Shown here: in pieces, positions 7,634 through 19,877 of the stretch | Layout: every line of letters begins with the position of its first letter | Numbering within the stretch: the stretch's first letter is position 1 | Assembly: GCF_002893095.1 (NCBI RefSeq) | Contig: NZ_PKQQ01000007.1 | Location: 62,001-126,000 of the forward strand | Direction: 5' to 3' | From: Stenotrophomonas sp. VV52 | Lineage (GTDB): Bacteria; Pseudomonadota; Gammaproteobacteria; Xanthomonadales; Xanthomonadaceae | Length of the DNA: 64,000 nucleotides | Made by a program: the position numbers and the translations under genes | Notes under the pieces: model-generated | Told to the model about the DNA's origin: nothing | The model's database searches: none | What the model saw: the letters and a program-made list of their open reading frames with translations, nothing else

Positions 7634-8854
7634 ATGCTGGATGCCCTGTCCGCACTGAAGTACCGTCTGATTTCTTCGCTCTCCCCGCGCGCGGCGCGTC
7701 GTCGTCCCGCCGCGACGCCGCGCCTGCTGGAAGTACATAACCGGCCTGCTGCCGGCGCGACGGCGCTTCGGCCGGACACGGCACCCCCACGCCCGCCCAA
7801 GCCCGACCCGTTGCAGCGCTTCGCCGTGCCGTCCGGCCATGTGCAGGTGCTGGTCCCGTTGATGCAGAAGTATCGCCGCCTGCTCGACTCGCAGTACGCG
7901 ATGCCGTTGCAGGACCGCGATGAGCGCAGCGCGATCGAGAGCTTCTTCACCACGCGCGCGCAGCTGGTGGATGCCGCGCTGGGTGCCCCGGCGCAGGCGC
8001 TCGGCGTGCGCCGCCCGTGGCCCGACCTCGCGCCGCCCTCCAGCCACGCCAGACTGCTGGAACGGCTTTATCAGTGCTCCAACGGGCTGGTGATCGGCGA
8101 AAACCATGCTGCCCAGGGCAGCAAGCGCCTGTTGATCGACCACATGGACACGCTCCGGAAGCTGGGCGTGACCACGCTGTACCTGGAACACCTGCAGGAC
8201 GACATCCACGGCGACGACCTCAGGCAGCTGCATCGCACGGGCACTCCGTCGCTCGCACTGGAGCGCTTCCTGGCCGCGCAGGACATGGGCCACAACACCC
8301 ACGCGGCCAGCGGAGGCACCTTCCGTGCCCTGGTGCAGGCGGCGGCGGACGCGGGCATCCGCGTCGTCGCGCTGGACCTGATGGCCAGCTACCACCTGGG
8401 GGGCGCGCAGGGAACGGCCGGGTTGGATTCGCTCGAGCTGCGCATCAAGGTCATGAACCACGTGGCCGCCCAACGCATCGCGCACGATCAGCGGCAGCAG
8501 CGCGCCATCGCGCCCATGCAGCGCTGGGTGGCGCTGGTCGGCGACGCGCACGCCGGTGACTTCAACGACACGGTCGGGTTGGGTGAACGCCTGGGTGTGC
8601 CAAGCCTGCGGGTGGAGGACATCAGCCCGTCCTTCTCGCACCGGGTGCGGGTCGGCTGCGACCCGGTACGCACCGTACCGGGCAGCCTGGGCCGCAGTGA
8701 CGGCACGGTGCAGTGCGACTACCTGCTGCAGGTGCCGACCTGCGACGGCCGCGCGCGCAAGCCGACACCGGGCCCATGCACCGCGGCCGAAGCCCTGCGC
8801 CAGCACGACCAGCACCAGGCCCGCTATGCCCCCGCAACGGCGCGCACGGCATGA
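7634..8854 (+). CDS. RRSP/Tiki/EreA-like hydrolase domain protein (possible effector)
   Basis: The start at 7634 has an AAGGAG ribosome site 7 bp before it and gives 406 residues. The first 65 residues are basic and Pro/Arg-rich with no signal peptide. The core shows GENH (155-158), an Ile-Asp-His-Met helix, LYLEH (182-186) and GDAHAGD (303-309). Spaced Glu156-x-His158, Glu185 and His306 match the active-site layout (E-x-H, E, H) described for the MARTX Ras/Rap1 endopeptidase RRSP and the wider Tiki/EreA/ChaN superfamily, and resemble domains in dermonecrotic-type toxins. Activity and substrate are inferred only. It stands alone, with no secretion-system or immunity gene beside it. Confidence 0.6.
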   Translation: MLDALSALKYRLISSLSPRAARRRPAATPRLLEVHNRPAAGATALRPDTAPPRPPKPDPLQRFAVPSGHVQVLVPLMQKYRRLLDSQYAMPLQDRDERSAIESFFTTRAQLVDAALGAPAQALGVRRPWPDLAPPSSHARLLERLYQCSNGLVIGENHAAQGSKRLLIDHMDTLRKLGVTTLYLEHLQDDIHGDDLRQLHRTGTPSLALERFLAAQDMGHNTHAASGGTFRALVQAAADAGIRVVALDLMASYHLGGAQGTAGLDSLELRIKVMNHVAAQRIAHDQRQQRAIAPMQRWVALVGDAHAGDFNDTVGLGERLGVPSLRVEDISPSFSHRVRVGCDPVRTVPGSLGRSDGTVQCDYLLQVPTCDGRARKPTPGPCTAAEALRQHDQHQARYAPATARTA

Positions 8855-8897
8855 ACGGCCGCGCCCGCTGCGATTGTGTAACGGACATCGGCGCGGC

Positions 8898-8903
8898 TAC
8901 CCT
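8898..8903 (+). promoter_or_regulatory. -10-like box before the efflux operon (possible leaderless start)
   Basis: TACCCT lies 6 bp before the ATG at 8910. No Shine-Dalgarno sequence is seen between the box and the start codon. Confidence 0.35.
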
Positions 8904-8909
8904 GCGCCG

Positions 8910-9317
8910 ATGATGTCCCGCCTGCGCCGCCACCTGTCGCTGCCGCTCCGCCTGCTGATGCTGGTGGTGCTGCTGCTTGGCACGGCCGGTGGTGCGCTGG
9001 CCTCGGCCCTGGGTGACCTGCACGCGTTGTCGCATGCCGATGTGACCGGGCAGGCGCATGCGGCGTCGCATGCACCGCCGACGAGCGGTGCAGCGGACGA
9101 CGACATCGATGGCACGCACGACGATGACGACGGTGCGCGCCTGCTGCACGCGCTGGTGCATTGCGGGCAGTGCCATGGCCATGGCGGCGTGCTGCCGCTG
9201 GCCGCTTCGTCCTGGTCGTTGCCGGCCGCGCCCGCACATGCGGTGCCGGCCGGACTGACCGCGCAGCTGCTGGCGCAGCCACCCGAGAGCCTGCTGCGCC
9301 CCCCGATAGCGGTGTGA
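8910..9317 (+). CDS. small secreted His/Asp-rich protein of the metal-efflux operon
   Basis: A 135-residue protein with a signal-anchor (about 11-34) followed by a His- and Asp-rich stretch (HADVTGQAHAASHA; GTHDDDDG) and a VHCGQCHGHGG motif (about 92-102) that looks able to bind metal. It resembles the short DUF2946-like proteins that precede CzcCBA/CusCBA efflux genes in this family. It opens the operon, 55 bp before the outer-membrane channel gene. A role as periplasmic metal-binding accessory protein is inferred from composition and position; no enzyme motif is present. Two ATGs stand in tandem (8910 and 8913); the first is used here. Confidence 0.7.
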   Translation: MMSRLRRHLSLPLRLLMLVVLLLGTAGGALASALGDLHALSHADVTGQAHAASHAPPTSGAADDDIDGTHDDDDGARLLHALVHCGQCHGHGGVLPLAASSWSLPAAPAHAVPAGLTAQLLAQPPESLLRPPIAV

Positions 9318-9372
9318 CCCACGCGGCGCGATGCCGCGACGTCACCTTTGAACCGCAACTCGGAGATTCCCC

Positions 9373-10694
9373 ATGTGGATGCGTCTGGCAGCCGTTGCTG
9401 CCATTGCGTTCGTGCCGTGCGCGCATGCGCAGGGCAGCACGCCTGTCACCCCGTTCGTCGATGTCCCTCCCGCGGTCGCCATGCCGTCGACCACCCCGCT
9501 CAGCCTGGACCAGGCCATCGCCCGCGTCGCGCGGCAGCACCCGGACCTGCGCTTGGCCGACGCCCAGCGCCCGATCTGGGAGGCCCGCCGCGACGCCGCC
9601 GCCTTCGGCCCGCCGCTGACCGTTGGCGTTGAGCTGGAGAACGCACTGGGCAGTGGCGCCAACCGCGGTTTCGACGCCGCCGAACTCACCGTCACCCTGG
9701 CCGGCGTGCTGGAGCGGGGCGGCAAGCTCGACGCCCGTCGCGTGCTGGCCCAGGCCAATCTGGACGCCCTCGCGCCGCAGCGCGAGATCGCCCGCCTGGA
9801 CCTGATGGCGGCAGTGGCCCAGCGCTACCTGGCCATCACCGAAGCGCGCGCGCAGCTGGCCATCGCCCAGACCGACATCGAGCAGCGGCGCCGCGCGGTG
9901 GCAGCCGCACGGCTGCGGCTGCAGGCCGGTGCCTCGCCCGAGTCGGTGCTGCTGACCGCCCAGGCCATGCTGGCGCAGGCCGAAGTCGACCGCGACCGCG
10001 CGCTGCAGGCCGACCGCGCCGCGCGCGTGGCCCTGGCCGCGCTCTGGCGCGAGCGCGAACCCGGTTTCGACGTGGTCAGCGGCGACCCGCTGCAGCTGCC
10101 CGCGCTGCAGCCGTTCGACGTGCTGGCAGAGGAACTGCAGCGCACCCCGGAGCTGGCGGTGCTGGCCGGCGAACGCCGGGTGCGCGACGCCCAGCTTCAA
10201 CTCGCGCGCACCCAGGCGCGGCCGGATTTCAACTGGCAGGTCGGCGTGCGCAACAGCCGCGACAGCCGCGACAGCCGCGACACCTCACTGGTCGGCGGCT
10301 TCAGCCTGGCGCTGGGCAGCGTCGCGCGTGCCGCGCCGGAGATCCGCGCCGCCGAGGCCGAACTCGCGCTCAACGGCGTGGAGCGCGAAGCGCGCGCGCT
10401 GCAGCTGTACGCCACCCTGGCCGACGCACACGGTCGCTACGAAACTTCACGGCTGGAAGTGCAGCGGATGGCGCGCGATGTGCTGCCGCAACTCCAGCGC
10501 GCTGAAAACGCCGCCGAAAAGGCCTGGCGTGCGGGGGCGATCAGTTACATGGAGTGGGCCCAGCTGCAGGCCATGCGCATCGAAGCGCGGCAGCGCCAGC
10601 TGGATGCGGCAATCGCTGCGCAGACCGGCCTGATCGAGATCCAGCGCCTTACCGGGCAGAGCATGCTCGCCGCCACGTCAGAGGAAGACCGTCC

Positions 10695-10698
<4 letters not shown>
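9373..10698 (+). CDS. TolC-family outer-membrane channel of heavy-metal efflux (CzcC-like)
   Basis: A 441-residue protein with a signal peptide (MWMRLAAVAAIAFVPCAHAQ) and two long helical repeats rich in Ala, Arg and Gln, the TolC/OEP pattern; the size matches CzcC/CusC proteins. It would form the outer-membrane duct of a tripartite pump with the adaptor and RND genes that follow. A nine-base tandem repeat at 10252-10281 encodes Ser-Arg-Asp three times within one barrel or periplasmic turn. The TGA overlaps the ATG of the adaptor (ATGA), so translation is coupled. Confidence 0.88.
10252..10281 (+). repeat. 9-bp tandem repeat inside the TolC-family gene
   Basis: The unit GACAGCCGC recurs about three times in a row, giving SRD-SRD-SRD in the protein. 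The number of units could change by slippage without breaking the frame. Confidence 0.6.
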
Positions 10699-14893
<4,195 letters not shown>

Positions 14894-14907
14894 TGTCGAA
14901 AGACTGC

Positions 14908-14953
14908 GGTAGCGCCGAAGAGAACGGCAGGAGCCGTTCTCTTCGGCGCTACC
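14908..14953. repeat. SMAG/REP-type palindrome (21-bp perfect stem)
   Basis: A 21-bp perfect inverted repeat (14908-14928 with 14933-14953) with an AGGA loop, both ends starting GGTAGCGCCG. It lies between two convergent genes, can act as a two-way terminator, and its GTAG end supplies the TAG stop of the glycosyltransferase gene on the minus strand. Confidence 0.85.
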
Positions 14954-16160
14954 GATCTGGGTGCATGCCTGTAATGAGCCTGACAGCTGTCGAAACGCCG
15001 TTTTCCAACGCCATGGCGTCTCCCAGCGCCGCTGCCCGTGATCGCACGCTCCCTTGTTCGGCGTATGCAATGGAACGAGCCAACGTGTCGCTGTCCAGCC
15101 GCTTCTGTGACAATGGCGCAGGTGCCACGCCAAGAGCCTGCAACCGTGCTGCCCAGAAGAACTGGTCTGCGGCAAACGGCATGACCACCGACGGTACACC
15201 GGCACGACAGGCAGAATGCGTAGTGCCGCTGCCACCGTGATGGATCACCATCGCGCAGCGCGGGAACAGCCCCTCGTGCGGGGTAGGGCCAACCACGAAT
15301 ACGTTCGCAGGCAACGGTCCGTCCGGCACGCCGGCCCAGCCGGGAAACAAGAGCACGCGTCGCGGTGCCAACGCCTGCAGCAGTGACGGCATCACGCTGC
15401 GGTCGAAGCCGGTCATGCTGCCAAAGCCCAGATAGACAGGGGCAGGGCCTGCGTCCAGGAACGCCTGAAGTGCAGGCTCTGGGTGCCAGTCCACATCCGG
15501 CGCGCGCCATTGCCCACACACATGGTGATCTGCCGGCCAGTCCGCAGGTGGTGGCATCAGGCTGGGCGAGATGCCGTACAGCATCGGCAGGTCGTGCCAG
15601 AGCGAGCGTCGCGCGGCCATGCCCATTGCCTTGCGCGCCGCGTTGATCGGCTTGCGGAACGTCCGCCACACCGCGTGGTTGACCAGGCTGTAGCTCAACC
15701 GGTTGAACGCACCTGGCAGCGACACCCGCGGCAGGAACGGCGACGGGAAGTCACCGGTGGGCGTCAGCGGAATCATGCCGGTCCCGATGGCCGGCAGCCC
15801 ATGGTGCTCGGCCACGCTCATGCCCACGAACGCCGCCAGCCCGCCGGTCAGCACCGCATCGCAACCGGCCGCCGCCGCATCGGCCTGCCGCATCCACGCC
15901 GGCACGTGCCGCTGCGCCATCCGGGCCAGCCCACGTGACGCCGCCGCCAGGTTGTTACCCCGCGACACCAGCGCTACCACCTCATCATGGATGTCGCCCT
16001 CCAGCGCCGCATGCGGCACACCCAACGCCAGCGCCGTGCCCAGCGTCCCGCCCTCCGCGAGCAGCATCACCTCATGCCCCGCCGCCTGCAGCCCATGGCA
16101 CAGCATCACCAGCGGCCGGGTGTCGCCTTCGGTTCCATAGGTCACTGCAAGCAGCCGCAT
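14949..16160 (-). CDS. GT1-family glycosyltransferase (UDP-glycosyltransferase/MGT-like)
   Basis: A 403-residue GT-B fold protein. The N-terminal acceptor domain starts MRLLAVTYGTEGDTRPL; the C-terminal donor domain holds PVYLGFGSMTG and the signature stretch from HHGGSGTTHSACRAGVPSV to MPFAADQFFWAARLQALG, typical of sterol/macrolide/rhamnolipid-type glycosyltransferases (GT1/GT28-like). The acceptor is unknown. The start follows an AGGAG ribosome site; a longer frame runs to 16211 without support. It has no biosynthetic neighbours and ends in the TAG of a SMAG repeat, so the last codons may have been altered by the repeat. Confidence 0.85.
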   Translation of the reverse strand: MRLLAVTYGTEGDTRPLVMLCHGLQAAGHEVMLLAEGGTLGTALALGVPHAALEGDIHDEVVALVSRGNNLAAASRGLARMAQRHVPAWMRQADAAAAGCDAVLTGGLAAFVGMSVAEHHGLPAIGTGMIPLTPTGDFPSPFLPRVSLPGAFNRLSYSLVNHAVWRTFRKPINAARKAMGMAARRSLWHDLPMLYGISPSLMPPPADWPADHHVCGQWRAPDVDWHPEPALQAFLDAGPAPVYLGFGSMTGFDRSVMPSLLQALAPRRVLLFPGWAGVPDGPLPANVFVVGPTPHEGLFPRCAMVIHHGGSGTTHSACRAGVPSVVMPFAADQFFWAARLQALGVAPAPLSQKRLDSDTLARSIAYAEQGSVRSRAAALGDAMALENGVSTAVRLITGMHPDR

Positions 16161-16262
16161 CAGGTTCTCCTGCGTAAAGGCGCCAGTATCGCCAGTGGCT
16201 GCGACCGCCATGTGCAGGCGGCGGCCTGTTCAGGCAGGCACCCCCGGGGATCTGTGGACAAC

Positions 16263-16291
16263 TTGCGCTGCTGGGGCTGCTGCTGCATAAT
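16263..16291 (+). promoter_or_regulatory. sigma70-type promoter of rpmB-rpmG
   Basis: TTGCGC (16263-16268), a 17-bp spacer and CATAAT (16286-16291) make the best full sigma70 promoter seen in the window. It leaves a leader of about 160 nt before rpmB, in which I see only a short direct repeat (GTCCGGATT twice, about 16306-16324) and no clear attenuator. Confidence 0.65.
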
Positions 16292-16457
16292 GCGCGGCTC
16301 GCTGTGTCCGGATTTGTCCGGATTGGCGGCCGGGAACACGTCATCCGGTCTGCCCTCGTCAGCGTAACCCTTTGATTCTCATGACGTGTGGCGGGAAACC
16401 GTCGAGGCCGCCGTCGCCCGGGCTATGGGCTGACACATACTTTCATCGAGGTGCGCA

Positions 16458-16694
16458 ATGTCCCGCGTATGCCAAGTTTCCGGCAAGCGAGTGCAGACGG
16501 GTAACAACGTCTCGCACGCCAACAACAAGACCCGTCGTCGTTTCCTGCCCAACCTGCACGAGCGCCGCTTCTGGGTTGCCAGCGAGAACCGCTGGGTCAA
16601 GCTTCGTGTTTCCGCGCATGCACTGCGCACCATCGACAAGAACGGCATCGATTCCGTTCTGGCTGAGCTGCGTGCGCGCGGCGAAAAGGTCTGA
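16458..16694 (+). CDS. rpmB: 50S ribosomal protein L28
   Basis: The 78-residue protein starts [20 protein letters not shown] and carries the [10 protein letters not shown] segment of bacterial L28; the length is normal. It belongs to the large ribosomal subunit. It is the first gene of a two-gene unit with rpmG (13-bp gap), the usual bacterial pairing, driven by the promoter at 16263-16291. Confidence 0.98.
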   Translation: MSRVCQVSGKRVQTGNNVSHANNKTRRRFLPNLHERRFWVASENRWVKLRVSAHALRTIDKNGIDSVLAELRARGEKV

Positions 16695-16707
16695 GGAGTA
16701 GACGATC

Positions 16708-16872
16708 ATGGCAGGCAAGCGCGATAAGGTCCGTATGATTTCGACCGCCGGTACCGGTCACTTCTACACGACCGACAAGAACAAGAAGAACACCCCCGGG
16801 AAGATGGAATTCTCGAAGTACGATCCGGTCGTGCGCAAGCACGTCCCGTACAAGGAAGGCAAGATCAAGTAA
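16708..16872 (+). CDS. rpmG: 50S ribosomal protein L33
   Basis: A 54-residue protein beginning [20 protein letters not shown], followed by Thr-Thr-Asp-Lys-Asn-Lys-Lys and ending in VPYKEGKIK, as in proteobacterial L33. It lacks the CxxC zinc pairs of zinc-binding L33 forms, so it is the C-minus type and should not depend on zinc supply. GAGGAG precedes the ATG. The terminator at 16905-16926 follows the stop. Confidence 0.98.
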   Translation: MAGKRDKVRMISTAGTGHFYTTDKNKKNTPGKMEFSKYDPVVRKHVPYKEGKIK

Positions 16873-16904
16873 TCCGTCACCGGATTGCCTGAGTGCCAAC
16901 GAAC

Positions 16905-16926
16905 GAACCCGCCTTCCGGCGGGTTC
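16905..16926 (+). terminator. Rho-independent terminator of rpmB-rpmG
   Basis: A 9-bp stem (GAACCCGCC with GGCGGGTTC) closes a TTCC loop and is followed by TTTCGTTT. Confidence 0.85.
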
Positions 16927-16982
16927 TTTCGTTTCCGGCCACGCATGGCAGAATACCCGCACACCCCGACAAGGGCGAACCG

Positions 16983-18401
16983 ATGCTGTTCGAATGGCTG
17001 CTGGGTTCCTGGTTGCTGCTGCTGGACTGGCTGATCCGGCTGGCGGCGCTGTTGTGGATTCCCAGCCGCACCACGCCGGGGGCCGCGCGCAGCTGGCTCC
17101 TGCTGGTCGGGTTCGTGCCGCTGCTGGGGTTGCCGCTGTACCTGCTGTTCGGCCACCCGTGGCTGTCGCGCCAGCGCGTGCAGCGCCAGGCCGAGGCCTC
17201 GCAGGTGATTCGTGAAGAACAGGCCCTGCAGCCGCCACTGCGCTGGACCCCGCTGCCCGACACCGCCACGGCGGAAATGGTGCCGCTGGTGGAGCGCCAG
17301 GGCGATTTCATGCCGGTGCACGGCAATGCGGTCGAGCTGCTGACCGACTACGACGGCTCGCTGCAGGCCCTGCTGGACGACATCGACCAGGCCCGCGACC
17401 GCGTCCACCTGCTGTACTACCTGATGTTCGACGATGGGGTCGGCGAGTTGATCGCCCAGGCCCTGCAGCGGGCTGCCGCGCGTGGCGTGCAGTGCCGCCT
17501 GCTGCTGGACGCGGTGGGTGCCAAGCGTGGCCTGCGCCGCTACCGCCACCGCCTGCAGGCGGTGGACGTGGACGTGCGCGCGATGCTGCCCGGCGGCCTG
17601 CGCTGGCGACGCAGCGGCCGCATGGACCTGCGCAACCACCGCAAGATCGCGGTGATCGACAACCGGGTCGGCTACATCGGCTCGCAGAACCTGGCCCAGG
17701 CCGAGTTCGTGCCGGGCTTTCCCAACCGCGAACTGGTCGCACGCGTGCGCGGTCCGGCGGTGGCGCACCTGGAAGCAGTGTTCGCCAGCGACTGGTACAT
17801 GGAAACCGGCCAGCGCCTGGAAGTGATGATGGTCGAGCCGGTCTGCGCCGACGACGTGCCGACCCAGCTGCTGCCCAGCGGCCCGGCGTATCCCTTCAGC
17901 AACGCACGCGACGCGGTGAACGCGTTGATCCACCTGGCGCGCCGCCGCATCGTGCTGGTCACGCCGTACTTCGTGCCCGACGAAGCCACGCTCAGCGCGC
18001 TGCGCATCGCCGCGTTGTCCGGCGTGCAGGTGCAGCTGATCCTGTCGGCCAGCAACAACCAGCACCTCACCGCGTGGGCGCAGGAGGCGTATTACGACGA
18101 ACTGCTGCGCGCCGGCGTGCGCATCGCGCTGTACGAACCGCACTTCCTGCACGCCAAGCACCTCACCGTGGATGACGACATCGCGCTGGTCGGCTCGATC
18201 AACCTGGACATCCGCTCGTTCGCGCTCAATGCAGAGATCGGCATGCTCTGCTACGCGCCGACGCTGGTGCGGCAGCTGATCGACATCGAGGCCGACTACC
18301 TGCGCCAGTCGCGTCAGCTCGACCTCGATGCGTGGCGCCAGCGCCCGGCATGGCGGCGCAGCCGCGAAGGCATAGCACGGCTGGCCGATGCCTTGATGTA
18401 G
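16983..18401 (+). CDS. cls: cardiolipin synthase (phospholipase D family)
   Basis: A 472-residue protein with two N-terminal membrane helices (about 5-22 and 35-55) and two phospholipase-D motifs: NHRKIAVIDNRVGYIGSQN (about 219-237) and HAKHLTVDDDIALVGSIN (about 391-408). The HxK and D residues of both are intact, so the enzyme should be active. Bacterial Cls joins two phosphatidylglycerols, or PG with another lipid, to make cardiolipin. The frame reaches up to 16893, through the rpmG terminator, but the ATG at 16983 (MLFEWLLGSW) is the natural start. Which Cls paralogue it represents is not clear. Confidence 0.93.
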   Translation: MLFEWLLGSWLLLLDWLIRLAALLWIPSRTTPGAARSWLLLVGFVPLLGLPLYLLFGHPWLSRQRVQRQAEASQVIREEQALQPPLRWTPLPDTATAEMVPLVERQGDFMPVHGNAVELLTDYDGSLQALLDDIDQARDRVHLLYYLMFDDGVGELIAQALQRAAARGVQCRLLLDAVGAKRGLRRYRHRLQAVDVDVRAMLPGGLRWRRSGRMDLRNHRKIAVIDNRVGYIGSQNLAQAEFVPGFPNRELVARVRGPAVAHLEAVFASDWYMETGQRLEVMMVEPVCADDVPTQLLPSGPAYPFSNARDAVNALIHLARRRIVLVTPYFVPDEATLSALRIAALSGVQVQLILSASNNQHLTAWAQEAYYDELLRAGVRIALYEPHFLHAKHLTVDDDIALVGSINLDIRSFALNAEIGMLCYAPTLVRQLIDIEADYLRQSRQLDLDAWRQRPAWRRSREGIARLADALM

Positions 18402-18427
18402 CGCACAGACGCATCACCCCCATGACC

Positions 18428-18433
18428 TACAAT
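18428..18433 (+). promoter_or_regulatory. -10-like box of the FAD-protein gene (possible leaderless start)
   Basis: TACAAT lies 7 bp before the ATG at 18441. Confidence 0.4.
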
Positions 18434-18440
18434 GCAGCGC

Positions 18441-19817
18441 ATGACTGCATCTGATTCCACGCGCCAGGCAGACCTGGCCATCATCGGTGGCGGCGCCGCC
18501 GGCACGCTGGTGGCGCTGAACGCGCTGCGCAATGCCACCACCGGCATGCAGATCGCGCTGTTCGAACCCGCCTCCACGCTGGCCCAGGGCATCGCCTACG
18601 CCACGCCGTGGCCGGAGCACCTGCTGAATGTGCCGGCGGCAAAAATGAGCGCGCTGCCGGAGTCGCCCGGTGATTTCCTCGATTACCTGCTGCAGGCCGA
18701 TGCGCTGCCGGGGGTGCCGCGCGAGGTGTTGGCCGACACCTTCGTGCCGCGTCGCCACTACGCCGCTTACCTGCAGCACCGCCTCGACGACGCCCAGGCC
18801 GCCAGCCCGGCCCAGCTCCAGGTCGTGCAGGACGCCGTGGTGGCGCTGCACCCGGGCGAGCCGCTGTGCGAACTGCGGCTCGCCGACGGCGACACCTGGC
18901 AGGCCCGCCAGGTGGTGCTCGCCTGCGGCAACAGCATGCGACCGCTGCCCGCCCCCGGAGCGGAGGCCCTGCCACCGGGCCGCGTGGTCGACGCCTGGGA
19001 TTACGACGGTGTGCGCCTGCTGGCCGGCGACGACGACCTGGCGATCATCGGCTCCGGCCTGAGCATGGCCGACAGCGTGCTTGCCCTGACCGCCGCCGGC
19101 CATCGCGGCCGCATCCACGTACTGTCGCGGCATGCACTGCTGCCATTGCCGCACGCGCATGGCGCCAGTGCCGGCTTCGATCCGCAGCCGCTGCTGGCGC
19201 AGCCGCTGCGCGTGCGCCTGCGCGCACTTCGCGGCCATGCGCGCGACGCCGAGGCACAGGGTGTGCCGTGGCAGGCGGTGATGGACCGCCTGCGCCCGCT
19301 CGGGCAGGCACTGTGGCAGGGCATGGACGAGGCCGACCAGGGACGCTTCCTGCGCCACGTAGTGCGCTACTGGGACGTGCACCGCCACCGCATTGCCGAG
19401 GGCGTGCACGCCCAGCTGGAAACGCTGGAGCAGTCCGGCCAGCTGCAGCGCCACCGGGCCCGGCTGGACGCGCTGCTGGTGCAGGGCAACACCCTGCAGC
19501 TGCACGCACACAGTGCGCGGGGCGGTTTGGCACCCCTGAGCGTGAGCGCGGTGATTAACGCCACCGGCGTGGAAACCCGCGCGCTGGGCATGCGCAACCC
19601 GCTGGTACAGCAACTGCTGGCCGACGACCACGCCCGCCCCGGCCCGCACGGGCTGGGCCTGGACAGCGATGCGTCCGGCCACCTGCGCACGGCGCAGGGC
19701 GAGCCGCATCCGAACATCCAGGTGATCGGCAGCCTGCGCATCGGCACCCTGTGGGAAAGCCTGGCGATTCCCGAACTGCGGGTGCAGGCGCAGGCGGCTG
19801 CGGTGAATGCGCAGTAG
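18441..19817 (+). CDS. FAD/NAD(P)-binding protein (COG4529-like)
   Basis: A 458-residue flavoprotein with the N-terminal dinucleotide site LAIIGGGAAGTLVAL (about 11-25), a second Rossmann site DLAIIGSGLSMADSVLAL (about 198-215) and an ATGVE turn near residue 375. This is the architecture of the FAD-NAD(P)-binding family (PF13454/COG4529), seen in siderophore-type oxygenases and in uncharacterised oxidoreductases. The substrate is unknown and the gene has no pathway neighbours. An in-frame ATG three codons upstream (18432) overlaps the TACAAT box, which favours 18441. Confidence 0.8.
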   Translation: MTASDSTRQADLAIIGGGAAGTLVALNALRNATTGMQIALFEPASTLAQGIAYATPWPEHLLNVPAAKMSALPESPGDFLDYLLQADALPGVPREVLADTFVPRRHYAAYLQHRLDDAQAASPAQLQVVQDAVVALHPGEPLCELRLADGDTWQARQVVLACGNSMRPLPAPGAEALPPGRVVDAWDYDGVRLLAGDDDLAIIGSGLSMADSVLALTAAGHRGRIHVLSRHALLPLPHAHGASAGFDPQPLLAQPLRVRLRALRGHARDAEAQGVPWQAVMDRLRPLGQALWQGMDEADQGRFLRHVVRYWDVHRHRIAEGVHAQLETLEQSGQLQRHRARLDALLVQGNTLQLHAHSARGGLAPLSVSAVINATGVETRALGMRNPLVQQLLADDHARPGPHGLGLDSDASGHLRTAQGEPHPNIQVIGSLRIGTLWESLAIPELRVQAQAAAVNAQ

Positions 19818-19865
19818 CGCCTGAACCGGTTGCGGGGTTCACGCCTGCGGCGGCAGCCGACGGGG

Positions 19866-19871
19866 TAAAAT
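19866..19871 (+). promoter_or_regulatory. -10-like box of uvrD (possible leaderless start)
   Basis: TAAAAT lies exactly 6 bp before the uvrD ATG at 19878. No -35 hexamer at the usual distance. Confidence 0.45.
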
Positions 19872-19877
19872 GCGCGC

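Noticed and set aside
10251-10281. Short direct repeats as a possible CRISPR array
   Set aside because: Units are 9 bp, directly adjacent, in frame inside the TolC-family gene, with no spacers; no CRISPR-like array exists in the window.
18385-18405. GTAGCGC at the stop of cls and at the stop of the FAD-protein gene (19814-19821) as SMAG units giving stops
   Set aside because: Neither is followed by a convincing palindrome, so they are counted as chance matches to the tip only.
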